Origin: Erysipelotrichaceae bacterium
GTDB taxonomy: Bacteria; Bacillota_I; Bacilli_A; Erysipelotrichales; Coprobacillaceae
Assembly: GCA_021201315.1 (NCBI GenBank)
Contig: JAJQFG010000048.1
Span: 1-35,421, forward strand
DNA: 35,421 nt
Direction of reading: 5' to 3'
Shown piece by piece: positions 25,588-33,828 of this stretch. The position numbers and the translations under genes are program-made. A model generated the notes under the pieces. It was not told where the DNA came from. It made no database searches and saw only the letters and a program-made list of their open reading frames with translations. Each line of letters opens with the position of its first letter. Positions within the stretch are counted from its first letter, which is position 1.

Positions 25588-26700
25588 ATGCAAGGAAATA
25601 TGAAATGTGGTATTTATTATGGTATTAAAGATGTGAGAATGGAAGAAAGACCAATTCCCCAAATTGGACCTACTGATATTCTTATTAAGAATTTAAGAGC
25701 TGGTATTTGTGGATCAGATACAGGTGCTTATTTGTATGGCGGTGCATCTACTGGTATTTTTAGCGGGCAACAGTTTGGTCATGAAATGGTTGGAAAAGTT
25801 GTTGAAAAAGGTGAAGAAGTAGCAAATGATATCCAAATAGGTGATATCGTAATGATTGAACCATTACATGCAAGTCGTGCAGGCACAATTAAAGCCGATA
25901 TGACAGGTGGCTTTAGTGAATATGTAAGAGTAGATGATGCAAAGAAAAATGTTAATGTTTATGTTTTGGATAAGGACATTGATTTAGATTCAGCTGCTAT
26001 TATTGAACCAGTTTCAGTTGGTACTCAAGGTGCTATTTGTACTAATCCAAAAATGGATGATAAGGTTGTAGTACTAGGTGCAGGAACGATTGGTTTATCA
26101 GCTGCTGCTGGATTGATTGCTAGAGGTATGAAGAATGTGGTAGTTGTTGATCAAGTAGACTGGCGTTTGGATAAAGCTAAAGAAATTGGAGCTATGACAA
26201 TTAATACATCTGTTGATAATTTAACAGAAAAATTATTAGAAATATTTGGTGAAGCTAAGCAAGGTACAAGTTTGGATCCACAATATTTAGAAGCAGAACT
26301 TATGCAACAAATTATTAAACTCACAAAAGAGTTGAATTTAGATTTAACAGCTAAAACTCCTGATATTGATTTAGTGGTTGATTGTGCAGGTGCATTACCA
26401 TTACTTCAACAAATGTTTAATTTAAGTAAGCATGGAACAAAGTATGTAATAGTTGCTGTTTATCATAATGAAATTGTTTTAAATCCTAATATCTTCATTA
26501 TGAATGAACCATTAATTGTTGGTTCACAAGCCTATAGTCATGAAACAATTTTAGAAGTCATTGATCATATCACAAATAAAAAGACACCTATTAATACAAT
26601 TATTACTAAGAAATTCAAACATGATGAATTCCCACAAGCTACGGAAGCAGCTTGTAATACTAAAGAAAATATCAAAGTTATTATTGATTATGAGTTATAA
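25588..26700 (+). CDS. Zinc-dependent alcohol/polyol dehydrogenase (MDR family)
   Basis: A 370-aa medium-chain dehydrogenase. Catalytic zinc ligands are visible: C41 in GICGSDTG, H65-E66 in FGHEMVGKV, and a later Glu in AAIIEPVSVG. The NAD-binding Rossmann motif VVVLGAGTIGLSAAAGL is followed by VVVVDQ, with the acidic residue that favours NAD over NADP. The four-cysteine structural zinc loop is missing: the region after IGDIVMIEPLHA contains no cysteine. Overall it resembles sorbitol/butanediol/threonine dehydrogenases; the substrate is unclear. AAGGAGG at 25572-25578 selects the ATG at 25588. It is divergent from the TetR gene and ends at a bidirectional terminator shared with rplT. Confidence 0.88.
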   Translation: MQGNMKCGIYYGIKDVRMEERPIPQIGPTDILIKNLRAGICGSDTGAYLYGGASTGIFSGQQFGHEMVGKVVEKGEEVANDIQIGDIVMIEPLHASRAGTIKADMTGGFSEYVRVDDAKKNVNVYVLDKDIDLDSAAIIEPVSVGTQGAICTNPKMDDKVVVLGAGTIGLSAAAGLIARGMKNVVVVDQVDWRLDKAKEIGAMTINTSVDNLTEKLLEIFGEAKQGTSLDPQYLEAELMQQIIKLTKELNLDLTAKTPDIDLVVDCAGALPLLQQMFNLSKHGTKYVIVAVYHNEIVLNPNIFIMNEPLIVGSQAYSHETILEVIDHITNKKTPINTIITKKFKHDEFPQATEAACNTKENIKVIIDYEL

Positions 26701-26727
26701 AAAAAAGATCGCTTAAAGCGATCTTTT
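26701..26727. terminator. Bidirectional terminator between the dehydrogenase and rplT
   Basis: AAAAGATCGC-TTAAA-GCGATCTTTT, with A and T runs on both sides; ends both the plus-strand dehydrogenase and the minus-strand infC operon. Confidence 0.92.
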
Positions 26728-26729
26728 AA

Positions 26730-27092
26730 TTATTCAGCTGCTAAAGCTTTCTTAGCTGTATCAACAATAGCTGTAAATCCTTCAGGATCAGCAATTGCGA
26801 TTTCTGATAACATTTTTCTATTAATATCAACATTAGCTAATTTTAAACCATGCATTAATTTAGAATATGAAATATCATTCATTCTAGCTGCTGCATTAAT
26901 ACGTGCAATCCATAATCTACGCATTTCACGTTTTAAGTTCTTTCTATCACGATATGCATATTTCATAGAATGCATAACTTGTTCATTTGCAGTTCTATAT
27001 AAAGCATGTTTTGAACCAAAATATCCTTTAGCTAACTTTAAGACTTTCTTTCTTCTACGTCTAGTTGTATATCCACCTTTAACTCTTGCCAT
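26730..27092 (-). CDS. rplT: 50S ribosomal protein L20
   Basis: A 120-aa basic ribosomal protein that binds 23S rRNA early in 50S assembly; in Bacillota it also represses its own operon by binding the infC leader. The N-terminal tail [32 protein letters not shown] and [19 protein letters not shown] are clear family signatures. GGAGG precedes the ATG. Third and last gene of infC-rpmI-rplT, 20 bases after rpmI. Confidence 0.98.
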   Translation of the reverse strand: MARVKGGYTTRRRRKKVLKLAKGYFGSKHALYRTANEQVMHSMKYAYRDRKNLKREMRRLWIARINAAARMNDISYSKLMHGLKLANVDINRKMLSEIAIADPEGFTAIVDTAKKALAAE

Positions 27093-27112
27093 ATTTCTTT
27101 CCTCCTACTCAA

Positions 27113-27304
27113 TTACCCAAGACGAGATTTAATTCTCTTCATATCTGATGGGCTTACTAAAGTTGCTTTTGCTAAGTGTTTCTTTTGTTTATGAGTCTTG
27201 TTGTGAGATAAATGTGAAACATACGCATGTCCACGTTTATATTTTCCGCTACCTGTTTTCTTTAAACGTTTTTTTAGACCACTATGGGTTTTCATTTTTG
27301 GCAT
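27113..27304 (-). CDS. rpmI: 50S ribosomal protein L35
   Basis: A 63-aa basic protein of the large subunit: [20 protein letters not shown] at the start, [14 protein letters not shown] in the middle. Length is normal. AGGAGG precedes the ATG by 8 bases. Middle gene of the operon, 13 bases after infC. Confidence 0.97.
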   Translation of the reverse strand: MPKMKTHSGLKKRLKKTGSGKYKRGHAYVSHLSHNKTHKQKKHLAKATLVSPSDMKRIKSRLG

Positions 27305-27317
27305 AAAATAATCCTCC

Positions 27318-27848
27318 TTATTTTTTCTTTGGCGCTAATATAGCCGTTAATGTTCGCCCTTCTAATTTTGCAGGCTTTTCAATAACACAGTAATCTGCGC
27401 ATTCAGCGACGAAATCATCTAGTATTTTTTGACCAATCTCAATATGGGATAGTTGTCTTCCTCTAAAACGAACAGCAATCTTAACCTTATCTCCTGCTTG
27501 TAACCATTTAATAGTTCTTTTTAGTTTGACATCTTTATCATGGACATCAATTTGTGGAGACAATTGTGTTTCTTTTAAAGCCACAACTTTAGAATTTTTC
27601 TTCATTTCTTTTTGTTTCTTTTGTTGTTCAAAACGATATTTACCATAATTAAGAATACGACAAACAGGTGGTTTCGCCTTTGGCGCCACACATAATAAAT
27701 CGAGATCGGCATTGTATGCTGCATTTAAAGCTGCATTACGTGACATAACTCCTAATTGGTTACCATCCTGATCAATAACCAAAACTTCTTTAAAACGAAT
27801 TTTTTCATTTACCATATCGTCACCTGACTGGTTGTTATACTTGCTAAT
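27318..27848 (-). CDS. infC: Translation initiation factor IF-3, with probable ATT start codon
   Basis: A 176-aa factor that binds the 30S subunit and checks start-codon pairing. N-domain ([20 protein letters not shown]), lysine-rich linker ([19 protein letters not shown]) and C-domain ([19 protein letters not shown]) are all present. The reading frame has no ATG at the right place: a GTG at 27857 lies on the AGGAGG itself (27857-27862). Two ATT codons at 27851 and 27848 are 5 and 8 bases downstream of it; the second gives (M)SKYNN, matching the MSK start of other IF-3 proteins. ATT/ATC starts are the known autoregulatory device of infC, since IF-3 discriminates against them. An ATG at the MVNEK position is a weaker alternative. 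Confidence 0.95.
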   Translation of the reverse strand: MSKYNNQSGDDMVNEKIRFKEVLVIDQDGNQLGVMSRNAALNAAYNADLDLLCVAPKAKPPVCRILNYGKYRFEQQKKQKEMKKNSKVVALKETQLSPQIDVHDKDVKLKRTIKWLQAGDKVKIAVRFRGRQLSHIEIGQKILDDFVAECADYCVIEKPAKLEGRTLTAILAPKKK

Positions 27849-27862
27849 AATAGCCACCTCCT

Positions 27863-28007
27863 ATATAAATTCGTAGTACAAACAAAAAGTGAGCACATAA
27901 GCACCCACATATTGACATTAAGATATTTATCTTAGTGACATTTGCCCAGCATGACTAACGCTCGGGCGAGAAGCAGGTACTTCTTCTTTCCACTACTTTT
28001 TATTTCC
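27863..28007 (-). ncRNA. infC-rpmI-rplT leader (L20-type autoregulatory leader)
   Basis: A leader of about 145 bases with three hairpins on the minus strand: a GCCC...GGGC stem around 27943-27967, a 12-bp stem TGTCACTAAGAT/ATCTTAATGTCA (27913-27940), and GTGGGTGC-TTAT-GTGCTCAC (27889-27908) followed by TTTTTG, an intrinsic terminator. L20 binds such leaders in Bacillota and promotes termination. Position and layout fit; pseudoknots were not checked. Confidence 0.75.
27882..27908 (-). terminator. Attenuator hairpin in the infC leader
   Basis: An 8-bp stem using several G-U pairs with a 4-base loop, then a run of five T on the minus strand, about 30 bases before the infC ribosome site. Confidence 0.7.
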
Positions 28008-28013
28008 TTGTAT

Positions 28014-28042
28014 AGGATACACAAATTTTGGCTTACTGTCAA
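28014..28042 (-). promoter_or_regulatory. Promoter of infC-rpmI-rplT
   Basis: TTGACA (28037-28042), 17 bases, TATCCT (28014-28019) on the minus strand. The TGA stop codon of the upstream pseudouridine synthase gene is embedded in the TTGACA box. Confidence 0.8.
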
Positions 28043-28872
28043 CCTTTTTTCATCAGATTTTCAAAACTTTCTGGAATTTTAGAAATAAAATGCATTTGTT
28101 GATGCGTTATAGGATGCGTAAATCCAAATTCATGAGCATGTAATCCTAATCTTTTGATTGGATTAGTGGTAGATCCATATTTACTATCACCAATGATTGG
28201 ATGCTTTAGCGATGCCATATGAACTCTTATTTGGTTTTTTCTACCAGTATCTAAATAAATTTCTAATAAACTATATTGTTTGTTTTCTTGTATCACTTTG
28301 TAATGTGTAATAGCTTTTTTACCATTATGAGAAATACAAACAGTTTGATTTTTATTTTCCGATAACTTATTAATGATGGTATCTTGCTTCTTTACTAAAT
28401 GGCCTTCAATAATAGCTACATATCCTCTAACAGTAATATATTGATTCCAGTTATGAGTGAATAATTGATATAGTTCTTTACTTTTTGCAAACATAAGTAT
28501 TCCTGATGTATATTGATCAAGACGATGAACTAAATAGATATTTTCATGTTTATTTTTTAAATATTTTTTAACTATATTATAAGCTGTTTTTTGTTTTTCG
28601 TTATTAGTTTCTTCACTTAATAAGCCACATGGTTTATCAATCACAATTATATCTTTATCTTCATAAATAATATCAAATGGTAATGTATTTTTAGCAGTAT
28701 TGATTTCTACGATTTGACCTATCTTTAAAGGATATGAAACATGGGTCGTTATTATGCCATCAACTTTAATATTTTTATATTTTAAAAGATTTTTAACATC
28801 ATTTTTCTTTTTATGAGTTTTTTCAATTAAAAATGCCATTAAAGGCATTTCTTTGTCAACATTATAAATCAT
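28039..28872 (-). CDS. RluA-family pseudouridine synthase
   Basis: A 277-aa enzyme that isomerises uridine to pseudouridine in rRNA or tRNA. An S4-like RNA-binding region (residues 10-58, KNDVKNLLKYKNIKVDG) precedes the catalytic domain. The HRLD motif at 116-119 holds the catalytic D119 in VHRLDQYTSGILMFAK; KNQIRVHMASLKHPIIGDSK is the second RluA signature. RluC/RluD-type specificity is likely but not decidable. Its start lies inside the end of the glycerate kinase gene (11-base overlap), and no terminator follows before the infC promoter, so some read-through into infC is possible. Confidence 0.92.
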   Translation of the reverse strand: MIYNVDKEMPLMAFLIEKTHKKKNDVKNLLKYKNIKVDGIITTHVSYPLKIGQIVEINTAKNTLPFDIIYEDKDIIVIDKPCGLLSEETNNEKQKTAYNIVKKYLKNKHENIYLVHRLDQYTSGILMFAKSKELYQLFTHNWNQYITVRGYVAIIEGHLVKKQDTIINKLSENKNQTVCISHNGKKAITHYKVIQENKQYSLLEIYLDTGRKNQIRVHMASLKHPIIGDSKYGSTTNPIKRLGLHAHEFGFTHPITHQQMHFISKIPESFENLMKKG

Positions 28873-29983
28873 TAATCATATCCAGCATATGCGCAAATAC
28901 ACATTTTTGCATATTTTCCTCTCCAAGTTTTAATGCTAAAGATAATTCCATATCTTTAGGAGAAATAGCATAAACATTTTTAAAACCTAATGAATGTAAA
29001 ATATCCTCATCTTCTACTTTACCAGCAAAAGCAAAAACAGGTTTATGATATTTTTGCGCTATTTTTAATACACCATAAGGTGTCTTTCCATATTGTGTTT
29101 GCTTATCAATTTTACCTTCTCCAACAATTACAATATCTGCTTCTTTTATTGCTTCTGGTAAGTGAGAAACTTCGCTTACAACATCAAAACCAGGTTTTAA
29201 GCTTCCATGCATAAATGCTAAAATAGCATAACCCAAACCTCCTGCAGCACCACTACCTGCTACATGACGATAATCATTGCCTAATAATTTATCAGCAATT
29301 TGACTATATTTATGCATAGATTCATCAATAAGAGGTAAATCAGTCTGTTTCAAACCTTTTTGAGGACCATAAATATAACTAGCTCCTTGTAAGCCACACA
29401 AAGGATTCGTCACATCACAAACACCAATCATTTCAACACTATCTAATAATGAAATATGGACATTTTCAATTGTCTCAACTTCTAATAAGCCTTTCATTGT
29501 TGGTGTTACTAACTGCTTATTTTTATCAAGTATACTTACCCCTAATACTTCTAGCATACCTATACCACCATCATTAGTAGCACTGCCACCTAAACATATC
29601 ATTAATTTATGAGCATCATGTTCAATGGCTATTTTAATGAGTTCTCCTAAACCATAAGTTGAAGTCAAATAAGGATCTTTTTCCTCTTCACTAATTAACT
29701 CTAATCCACAGACTTTTGCACATTCAATAATCGCTGTATCATCAACATAACCAATAGGTGCTTTTATCATATTCAACAAAGGCCCATGAACTTCATAATA
29801 GTCAATTCTACCTTGCATTGCATTAACAAGTGTTTCCAAGGTGCCTTCACCACCATCAGCTAAAGGTTTCAAGACTGTTTCAATAGAACTATCATATTGC
29901 TTTATTCCTTTTTGCAATGCTAAAGCAGCTACATTTGCACTCATACTTTCTTTAAATGAATCAGGCGCAACAACAATTTTCAT
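28862..29983 (-). CDS. Glycerate kinase
   Basis: A 373-aa kinase of the GlxK/GarK family (phosphorylates glycerate to a phosphoglycerate). Signatures: MKIVVAPDSFKESMSA at the start, KPLADGGEGTLETL, LGGSATNDGGIGML and GSGAAGGLGYA, with VGEGKIDKQT in the C-terminal half. Length is normal. It overlaps the ATPase-like gene by 4 bases and the RluA gene by 11, so it is translated from a shared transcript; no other glycerate genes are nearby. Confidence 0.95.
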   Translation of the reverse strand: MKIVVAPDSFKESMSANVAALALQKGIKQYDSSIETVLKPLADGGEGTLETLVNAMQGRIDYYEVHGPLLNMIKAPIGYVDDTAIIECAKVCGLELISEEEKDPYLTSTYGLGELIKIAIEHDAHKLMICLGGSATNDGGIGMLEVLGVSILDKNKQLVTPTMKGLLEVETIENVHISLLDSVEMIGVCDVTNPLCGLQGASYIYGPQKGLKQTDLPLIDESMHKYSQIADKLLGNDYRHVAGSGAAGGLGYAILAFMHGSLKPGFDVVSEVSHLPEAIKEADIVIVGEGKIDKQTQYGKTPYGVLKIAQKYHKPVFAFAGKVEDEDILHSLGFKNVYAISPKDMELSLALKLGEENMQKCVFAHMLDMINDL

Positions 29984-32001
29984 TGAACTTCCTCCTTGTG
30001 TTTTCTTTGAGACTGATATGTTGAAAAGTAAAGTTCTACAATATCAACAGCTATTTCAATAATAACAACCAACCATAATGGTAAAGGTATAAAAGATAAA
30101 GCTAAAATAAAAATAAATAATTTCATGAAAATAGAAACAAAATTATTGATAAGGCCATGTGTACGTATTTTTCTAGCAATAACAAATGCCTCATAAACAC
30201 AATCAAGTGATGGATCAATTAAAACAATATCACTATTTTCTACAACTTTACTATCAGCCATTCCGCCTCTTGAAATACCTACATAGCTTTTTTGTAATAA
30301 TTCAATATCCTTAAAACTATCACCAATATAAACAACTGGTTCATTAGCTTGATCTAATACATTCATTTTTTCTTCTAAAGATAAATTATTATATATAGTA
30401 TATTGATCATCTTCTAAATCAACAGGTCCATCATTAAAAACAATAAATGCTTTTCCTAAATGAGACAATTTCTTAAATAAAGCTAATTCCTCTTCCGTAA
30501 TTTCCTCTCCATCAAAACGATCATAAATAATTGTTCTAGTAGCATTAATACAATCCAATCCCATTGAAGATTCAACCATAATGCCATCCACAAATGCACT
30601 AGCTAAACCATCTAAAACTACTAATGATGAAGAATATTCAGTCGCTAAACCACTAGAGATAATCAATAATATAGCACCAACATGGATATATTGAGAAAAC
30701 ATATCATAATCAATAACAGGTAAAACAACCCCAACAATGATAGCTATCAATGCCACTACTGGCGTATAATAACGTGAAAATAAAACTGTATATTTTTCAA
30801 CCTTAGATTCATAAAGTGAAGCAATAGAAGCAATATGCATCAAACGTGTTAAATTAGCACTCTCATAAGTTTTTGTAACTTTAATATAGATAGGATCCTC
30901 TCCTACATTAATATCTCCACTATTAACATTACTTCCTTTTTTCACAACTTCATGATCATAAGAACTCGTATTGGAATAAGTATCAATAATCGATAGTCCC
31001 TTTTCTACAACACCTGGAATAGGAATCACATCATTAGGCATAACTTTAATGACATCATCAATTTCAATATCATATAAAGAAACTCTTTTTTCATTATTTT
31101 TATCAAGTCTAACAATTGTTTCTGGACGTTTCAATGATTCAGCAATATCATTAATAGATTTTTGCATAACTCTAATTAAAACAGGCGTTTCTAGCTGATA
31201 TAAAATAACAGCTATACATGTTTCTATATATGCCCCACTAACAATACCTAAAACCATACCACACAAAACCAAAAACTCTTCATTAAAAATATTCTTTTGT
31301 TTAATATGATTCCATGCTTTTTCAATAACTGGTAAAGCAATCACCATAATAGAAACAAACCAGGCAATAGGTGTCAAAAACGTATCATCACGACTACTAA
31401 CAATACCTAAAGCAGCAAACACCAAGATAACACCTATTCTAATATAAGTATTTAAAAATCTTTGATTAAATACATCCTGTGAACGAATTGGTTTACGATG
31501 CTCTATAATTTCTACTGATGGATTAATACGTTTCATGATTTTTCTAATAATTGATAATGGATTTCTCTCCATAGAACTAACAATTAATAATCTATTTTGT
31601 GCGTTATACTTTGCATCATGAAAACGTTGACCTTTATTCAAACGATCCACTAATACATAAATATCATCTTCAGTAATAATATTTCTTATAATAAAATAAT
31701 ATTCTTTATCAATAGGTTTAGCAAAATCATATTGATAACTCTCACCATCAACAACTTCCTTAACAATAAAATTCTTGTTAATACCATGTATAACACCTTT
31801 TAAAGCATCTATATCTAAACAATAAAAAGAAATATTATCTTTACCAATCTTTATATGTGAAACTTGTTCTTTTTTATTCAATGCAATACTTAATTGATTT
31901 AATTCATCAACTGATTGAATATTAGAAACTTCAAATGTCTTCTTATTCAAACTACCCACCTCTTCTTTGTCATCATAACAAATTTTATTCATATTGTCCA
32001 T
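29980..32001 (-). CDS. Degenerate P-type (P1B-like) ATPase, probable non-catalytic membrane protein
   Basis: A 673-aa protein with the overall plan of a heavy-metal P-type ATPase: N-terminal ferredoxin-like region (residues 20-170), membrane segments near 185-270, an actuator-like domain (300-370), membrane segments near 410-460, a shortened phosphorylation/nucleotide domain (480-600) and two C-terminal membrane segments. The defining motifs are lost: DKTGT is DRFDG at 494-498 (the Asp remains), the TGE loop is replaced by SNTSSYDH (343-350), the CPC in the sixth segment is ISSGLATEYSS, and GDGxND is GDSFKD (560-565). ATP-driven transport is therefore unlikely; a regulatory or binding role is possible. 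An in-frame TTG at 31950 after AGAGGTGG may be the true start. It overlaps the small gene upstream and glycerate kinase downstream. Confidence 0.78.
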   Translation of the reverse strand: MDNMNKICYDDKEEVGSLNKKTFEVSNIQSVDELNQLSIALNKKEQVSHIKIGKDNISFYCLDIDALKGVIHGINKNFIVKEVVDGESYQYDFAKPIDKEYYFIIRNIITEDDIYVLVDRLNKGQRFHDAKYNAQNRLLIVSSMERNPLSIIRKIMKRINPSVEIIEHRKPIRSQDVFNQRFLNTYIRIGVILVFAALGIVSSRDDTFLTPIAWFVSIMVIALPVIEKAWNHIKQKNIFNEEFLVLCGMVLGIVSGAYIETCIAVILYQLETPVLIRVMQKSINDIAESLKRPETIVRLDKNNEKRVSLYDIEIDDVIKVMPNDVIPIPGVVEKGLSIIDTYSNTSSYDHEVVKKGSNVNSGDINVGEDPIYIKVTKTYESANLTRLMHIASIASLYESKVEKYTVLFSRYYTPVVALIAIIVGVVLPVIDYDMFSQYIHVGAILLIISSGLATEYSSSLVVLDGLASAFVDGIMVESSMGLDCINATRTIIYDRFDGEEITEEELALFKKLSHLGKAFIVFNDGPVDLEDDQYTIYNNLSLEEKMNVLDQANEPVVYIGDSFKDIELLQKSYVGISRGGMADSKVVENSDIVLIDPSLDCVYEAFVIARKIRTHGLINNFVSIFMKLFIFILALSFIPLPLWLVVIIEIAVDIVELYFSTYQSQRKHKEEVQ

Positions 32002-32218
32002 GATTTACAATTGTAAAATGTTCTTTAAACTCACTCTCACTACAACTTAATGCATATTCCTCACCATAAATTTTATAATAATTGGCCTCTTTATCACTCG
32101 TTCTAATCATACAAGGATAAACCTTTTTGTAGGCAAAAAGCACAATTTCTTCTTTACCTATAATCATTGTCATAGCCTCAATGCATCGACAATAACAACG
32201 TTTTCCAACATTTGCCAT
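31985..32218 (-). CDS. Small cysteine-containing protein of unknown function
   Basis: A 77-aa protein with AGGAGG nine bases before the ATG. I do not recognise it. It has C8-x-C10-x-C12 near the N-terminus and further cysteines at 36 and 59, otherwise no clear motif; no signal peptide or membrane segment. It overlaps the degenerate P-type ATPase gene by 17 bases and heads that operon. A metal- or redox-related role alongside the ATPase-like protein is a guess from context. Confidence 0.6.
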   Translation of the reverse strand: MANVGKRCYCRCIEAMTMIIGKEEIVLFAYKKVYPCMIRTSDKEANYYKIYGEEYALSCSESEFKEHFTIVNHGQYE

Positions 32219-32287
32219 TTACCTACACCTCCTATATTCTATTTTAACATCAATTATATAGCGAAACAATTCAAAAAAAATGATTGT

Positions 32288-32316
32288 ATAAAAAAAGCAA
32301 GCATATTAGCTTGCTT
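32288..32316 (-). terminator. Terminator of rpsD
   Basis: AAGCAAGC (32295-32302) and GCTTGCTT (32309-32316) with a 6-base loop and a run of seven T on the minus strand. Confidence 0.9.
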
Positions 32317-32323
32317 AGCACTA

Positions 32324-32929
32324 CTATCCTAATCTGTTATAATATTCAACGATAAGTGCTTCATTAATTTCCTGGTTCAATTCAGATCTTTCAGGTAATC
32401 TAATATATTTACCTTCCATTTTTTCACTATCAACTTCAACAAATCCTGGAACATGAGTTCTATCTGCTAAAGCATTCTTAATAACATCTAATGATTTAGA
32501 TCTTTCCTTAACAGAAACAACATCTCCAACTTTTACGTGAGCTGAAGGAATATCAGTTTTAACTCCATTTAATAAGATATGACCATGGTTAACTAATTGT
32601 CTTGCTTGTCTTCTTGTAGTAGCAAAACCTAATCTGTAAACAACATTGTCTAATCTTGATTCTAATAAACAGAAGAAGTTGTAACCAGTAACACCTTCCA
32701 TTTTACTAGCTCTTTTAAAAGTATTGTGGAATTGTTTTTCATTAACACCATACATATATCTTACTTTTTGCTTTTCAGCTAATTGTAATCCATATTCTGT
32801 TTGTTTTTTTCTCTTTTGACCATGCATACCTGGAGCATATGGTCTTTTTGCTAATTCCTTTCCTGTTTCTAATGTAGAAAAACCTAAACGTCTAGATTTT
32901 TTCCATTGTGGTCCAGTATAACGTGACAT
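32324..32929 (-). CDS. rpsD: 30S ribosomal protein S4
   Basis: A 201-aa primary 16S rRNA-binding protein that nucleates 30S assembly. Typical start [19 protein letters not shown], the S4 RNA-binding domain ([20 protein letters not shown]) and [20 protein letters not shown] at the end. It is a lone gene, as in other Bacillota, with AGGAGG before the ATG. A long leader and strong promoter upstream suggest feedback control by S4. The N-terminal region lacks a four-cysteine zinc site, so it is the zinc-free type. Confidence 0.98.
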   Translation of the reverse strand: MSRYTGPQWKKSRRLGFSTLETGKELAKRPYAPGMHGQKRKKQTEYGLQLAEKQKVRYMYGVNEKQFHNTFKRASKMEGVTGYNFFCLLESRLDNVVYRLGFATTRRQARQLVNHGHILLNGVKTDIPSAHVKVGDVVSVKERSKSLDVIKNALADRTHVPGFVEVDSEKMEGKYIRLPERSELNQEINEALIVEYYNRLG

Positions 32930-33083
32930 CTTTTTTCCTCCTATTGTTTTATTTGCATAAAATAATAGTCATAATTCAATAAAGAAGTGTTTATGCTAAG
33001 TATTTCACCTGCAGCCCGACTACTCTACATCCTTCTGTCATAAACGCAAATCTCTATCTTAAAGCTGCTATCATTTATTGCAC
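32930..33083 (-). ncRNA. rpsD leader (candidate S4 autoregulatory RNA)
   Basis: About 150 transcribed bases before rpsD. GCAGC (from 33064-33068) can pair with GCTGC (33011-33015) to close a large domain that holds a GC-rich patch (GTCGGGCTGCAGG on the minus strand), unlike the AT-rich surroundings. S4 is known to bind such leaders in Firmicutes; the fold was not computed. Confidence 0.6.
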
Positions 33084-33089
33084 TCGTAT

Positions 33090-33117
33090 ATTATACCAAG
33101 ACTATTGTATTTGTCAA
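33090..33117 (-). promoter_or_regulatory. Promoter of rpsD
   Basis: TTGACA (33112-33117), 16 bases, TATAAT (33090-33095), both boxes perfect. Confidence 0.9.
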
Positions 33118-33133
33118 ACACTTTTTGTTGTTA

Positions 33134-33745
33134 CTAAGCATCTTTTTTATCAAAATAAGCATATCCTTCATGAGAACATATTTTTAATATGGATTGATTA
33201 CCATTATATAAACATAAATCTTCAAAAATACCACCATATATCTTATATGATGAAAATAATTTCTTCATTGTTGCTTTAATATCATCAAATGCTTCCATAG
33301 AAAATGTATATATTTCAAATACTGGTCCAGTTGTTACTGGAGAAATACGAGTAAGTTTTCTTTCGATTAAATATTCTTCTGGTATTTTTAAAGAAGATGG
33401 TTTCTTATTTTCGAATTCAATATATTGAATAGACTGATATGCTTCAATATCTTGATTTAATAATTCATCAAAATAACTTTTAGCATCATTATCATTTTTA
33501 AAATAAAATAATTTATTCAATTCATCATAATAACCATCAATATTATTTTCATAAGCATTTACTCTACGACGATGATCTTCCATAATGGCATCCATAAATT
33601 CTTTTTGCATCATATTATATTCATCTTCACTCATATAATCATCAAAGTACCTAGTTATAGAAAAACGATCACTTCGAGAAGCTGCATCCTGTAAAAGTTC
33701 TTCTAATTTCTTTTTCTTAAGATTTGTCTCAATTAATTGTTCCAT
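33134..33745 (-). CDS. Hypothetical protein, 203 aa
   Basis: I do not recognise this protein. The N-terminal 90 residues are strongly charged and helical (KKKKLEELLQDAASRSDRF, then FDDYMSEDEYNMMQKEFMDA, then a basic RRRVNAYE stretch). The C-terminal half is mixed alpha/beta, with PVTTGPVFEIYTFSMEAFDD and YKIYGGIFEDLCLYNG as its most distinctive stretches. There is no signal peptide or membrane segment. GGGGTGA lies just before the ATG. It has its own space (83 bases) after the GTPase gene and converges with nothing. Confidence 0.65.
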   Translation of the reverse strand: MEQLIETNLKKKKLEELLQDAASRSDRFSITRYFDDYMSEDEYNMMQKEFMDAIMEDHRRRVNAYENNIDGYYDELNKLFYFKNDNDAKSYFDELLNQDIEAYQSIQYIEFENKKPSSLKIPEEYLIERKLTRISPVTTGPVFEIYTFSMEAFDDIKATMKKLFSSYKIYGGIFEDLCLYNGNQSILKICSHEGYAYFDKKDA

Positions 33746-33828
33746 TTCTAATCACCCCATATATTTTACACATTATTAACATCATAAGATAGACTTTTTA
33801 ATAAAACGATAATTTAACATATTTTCGC

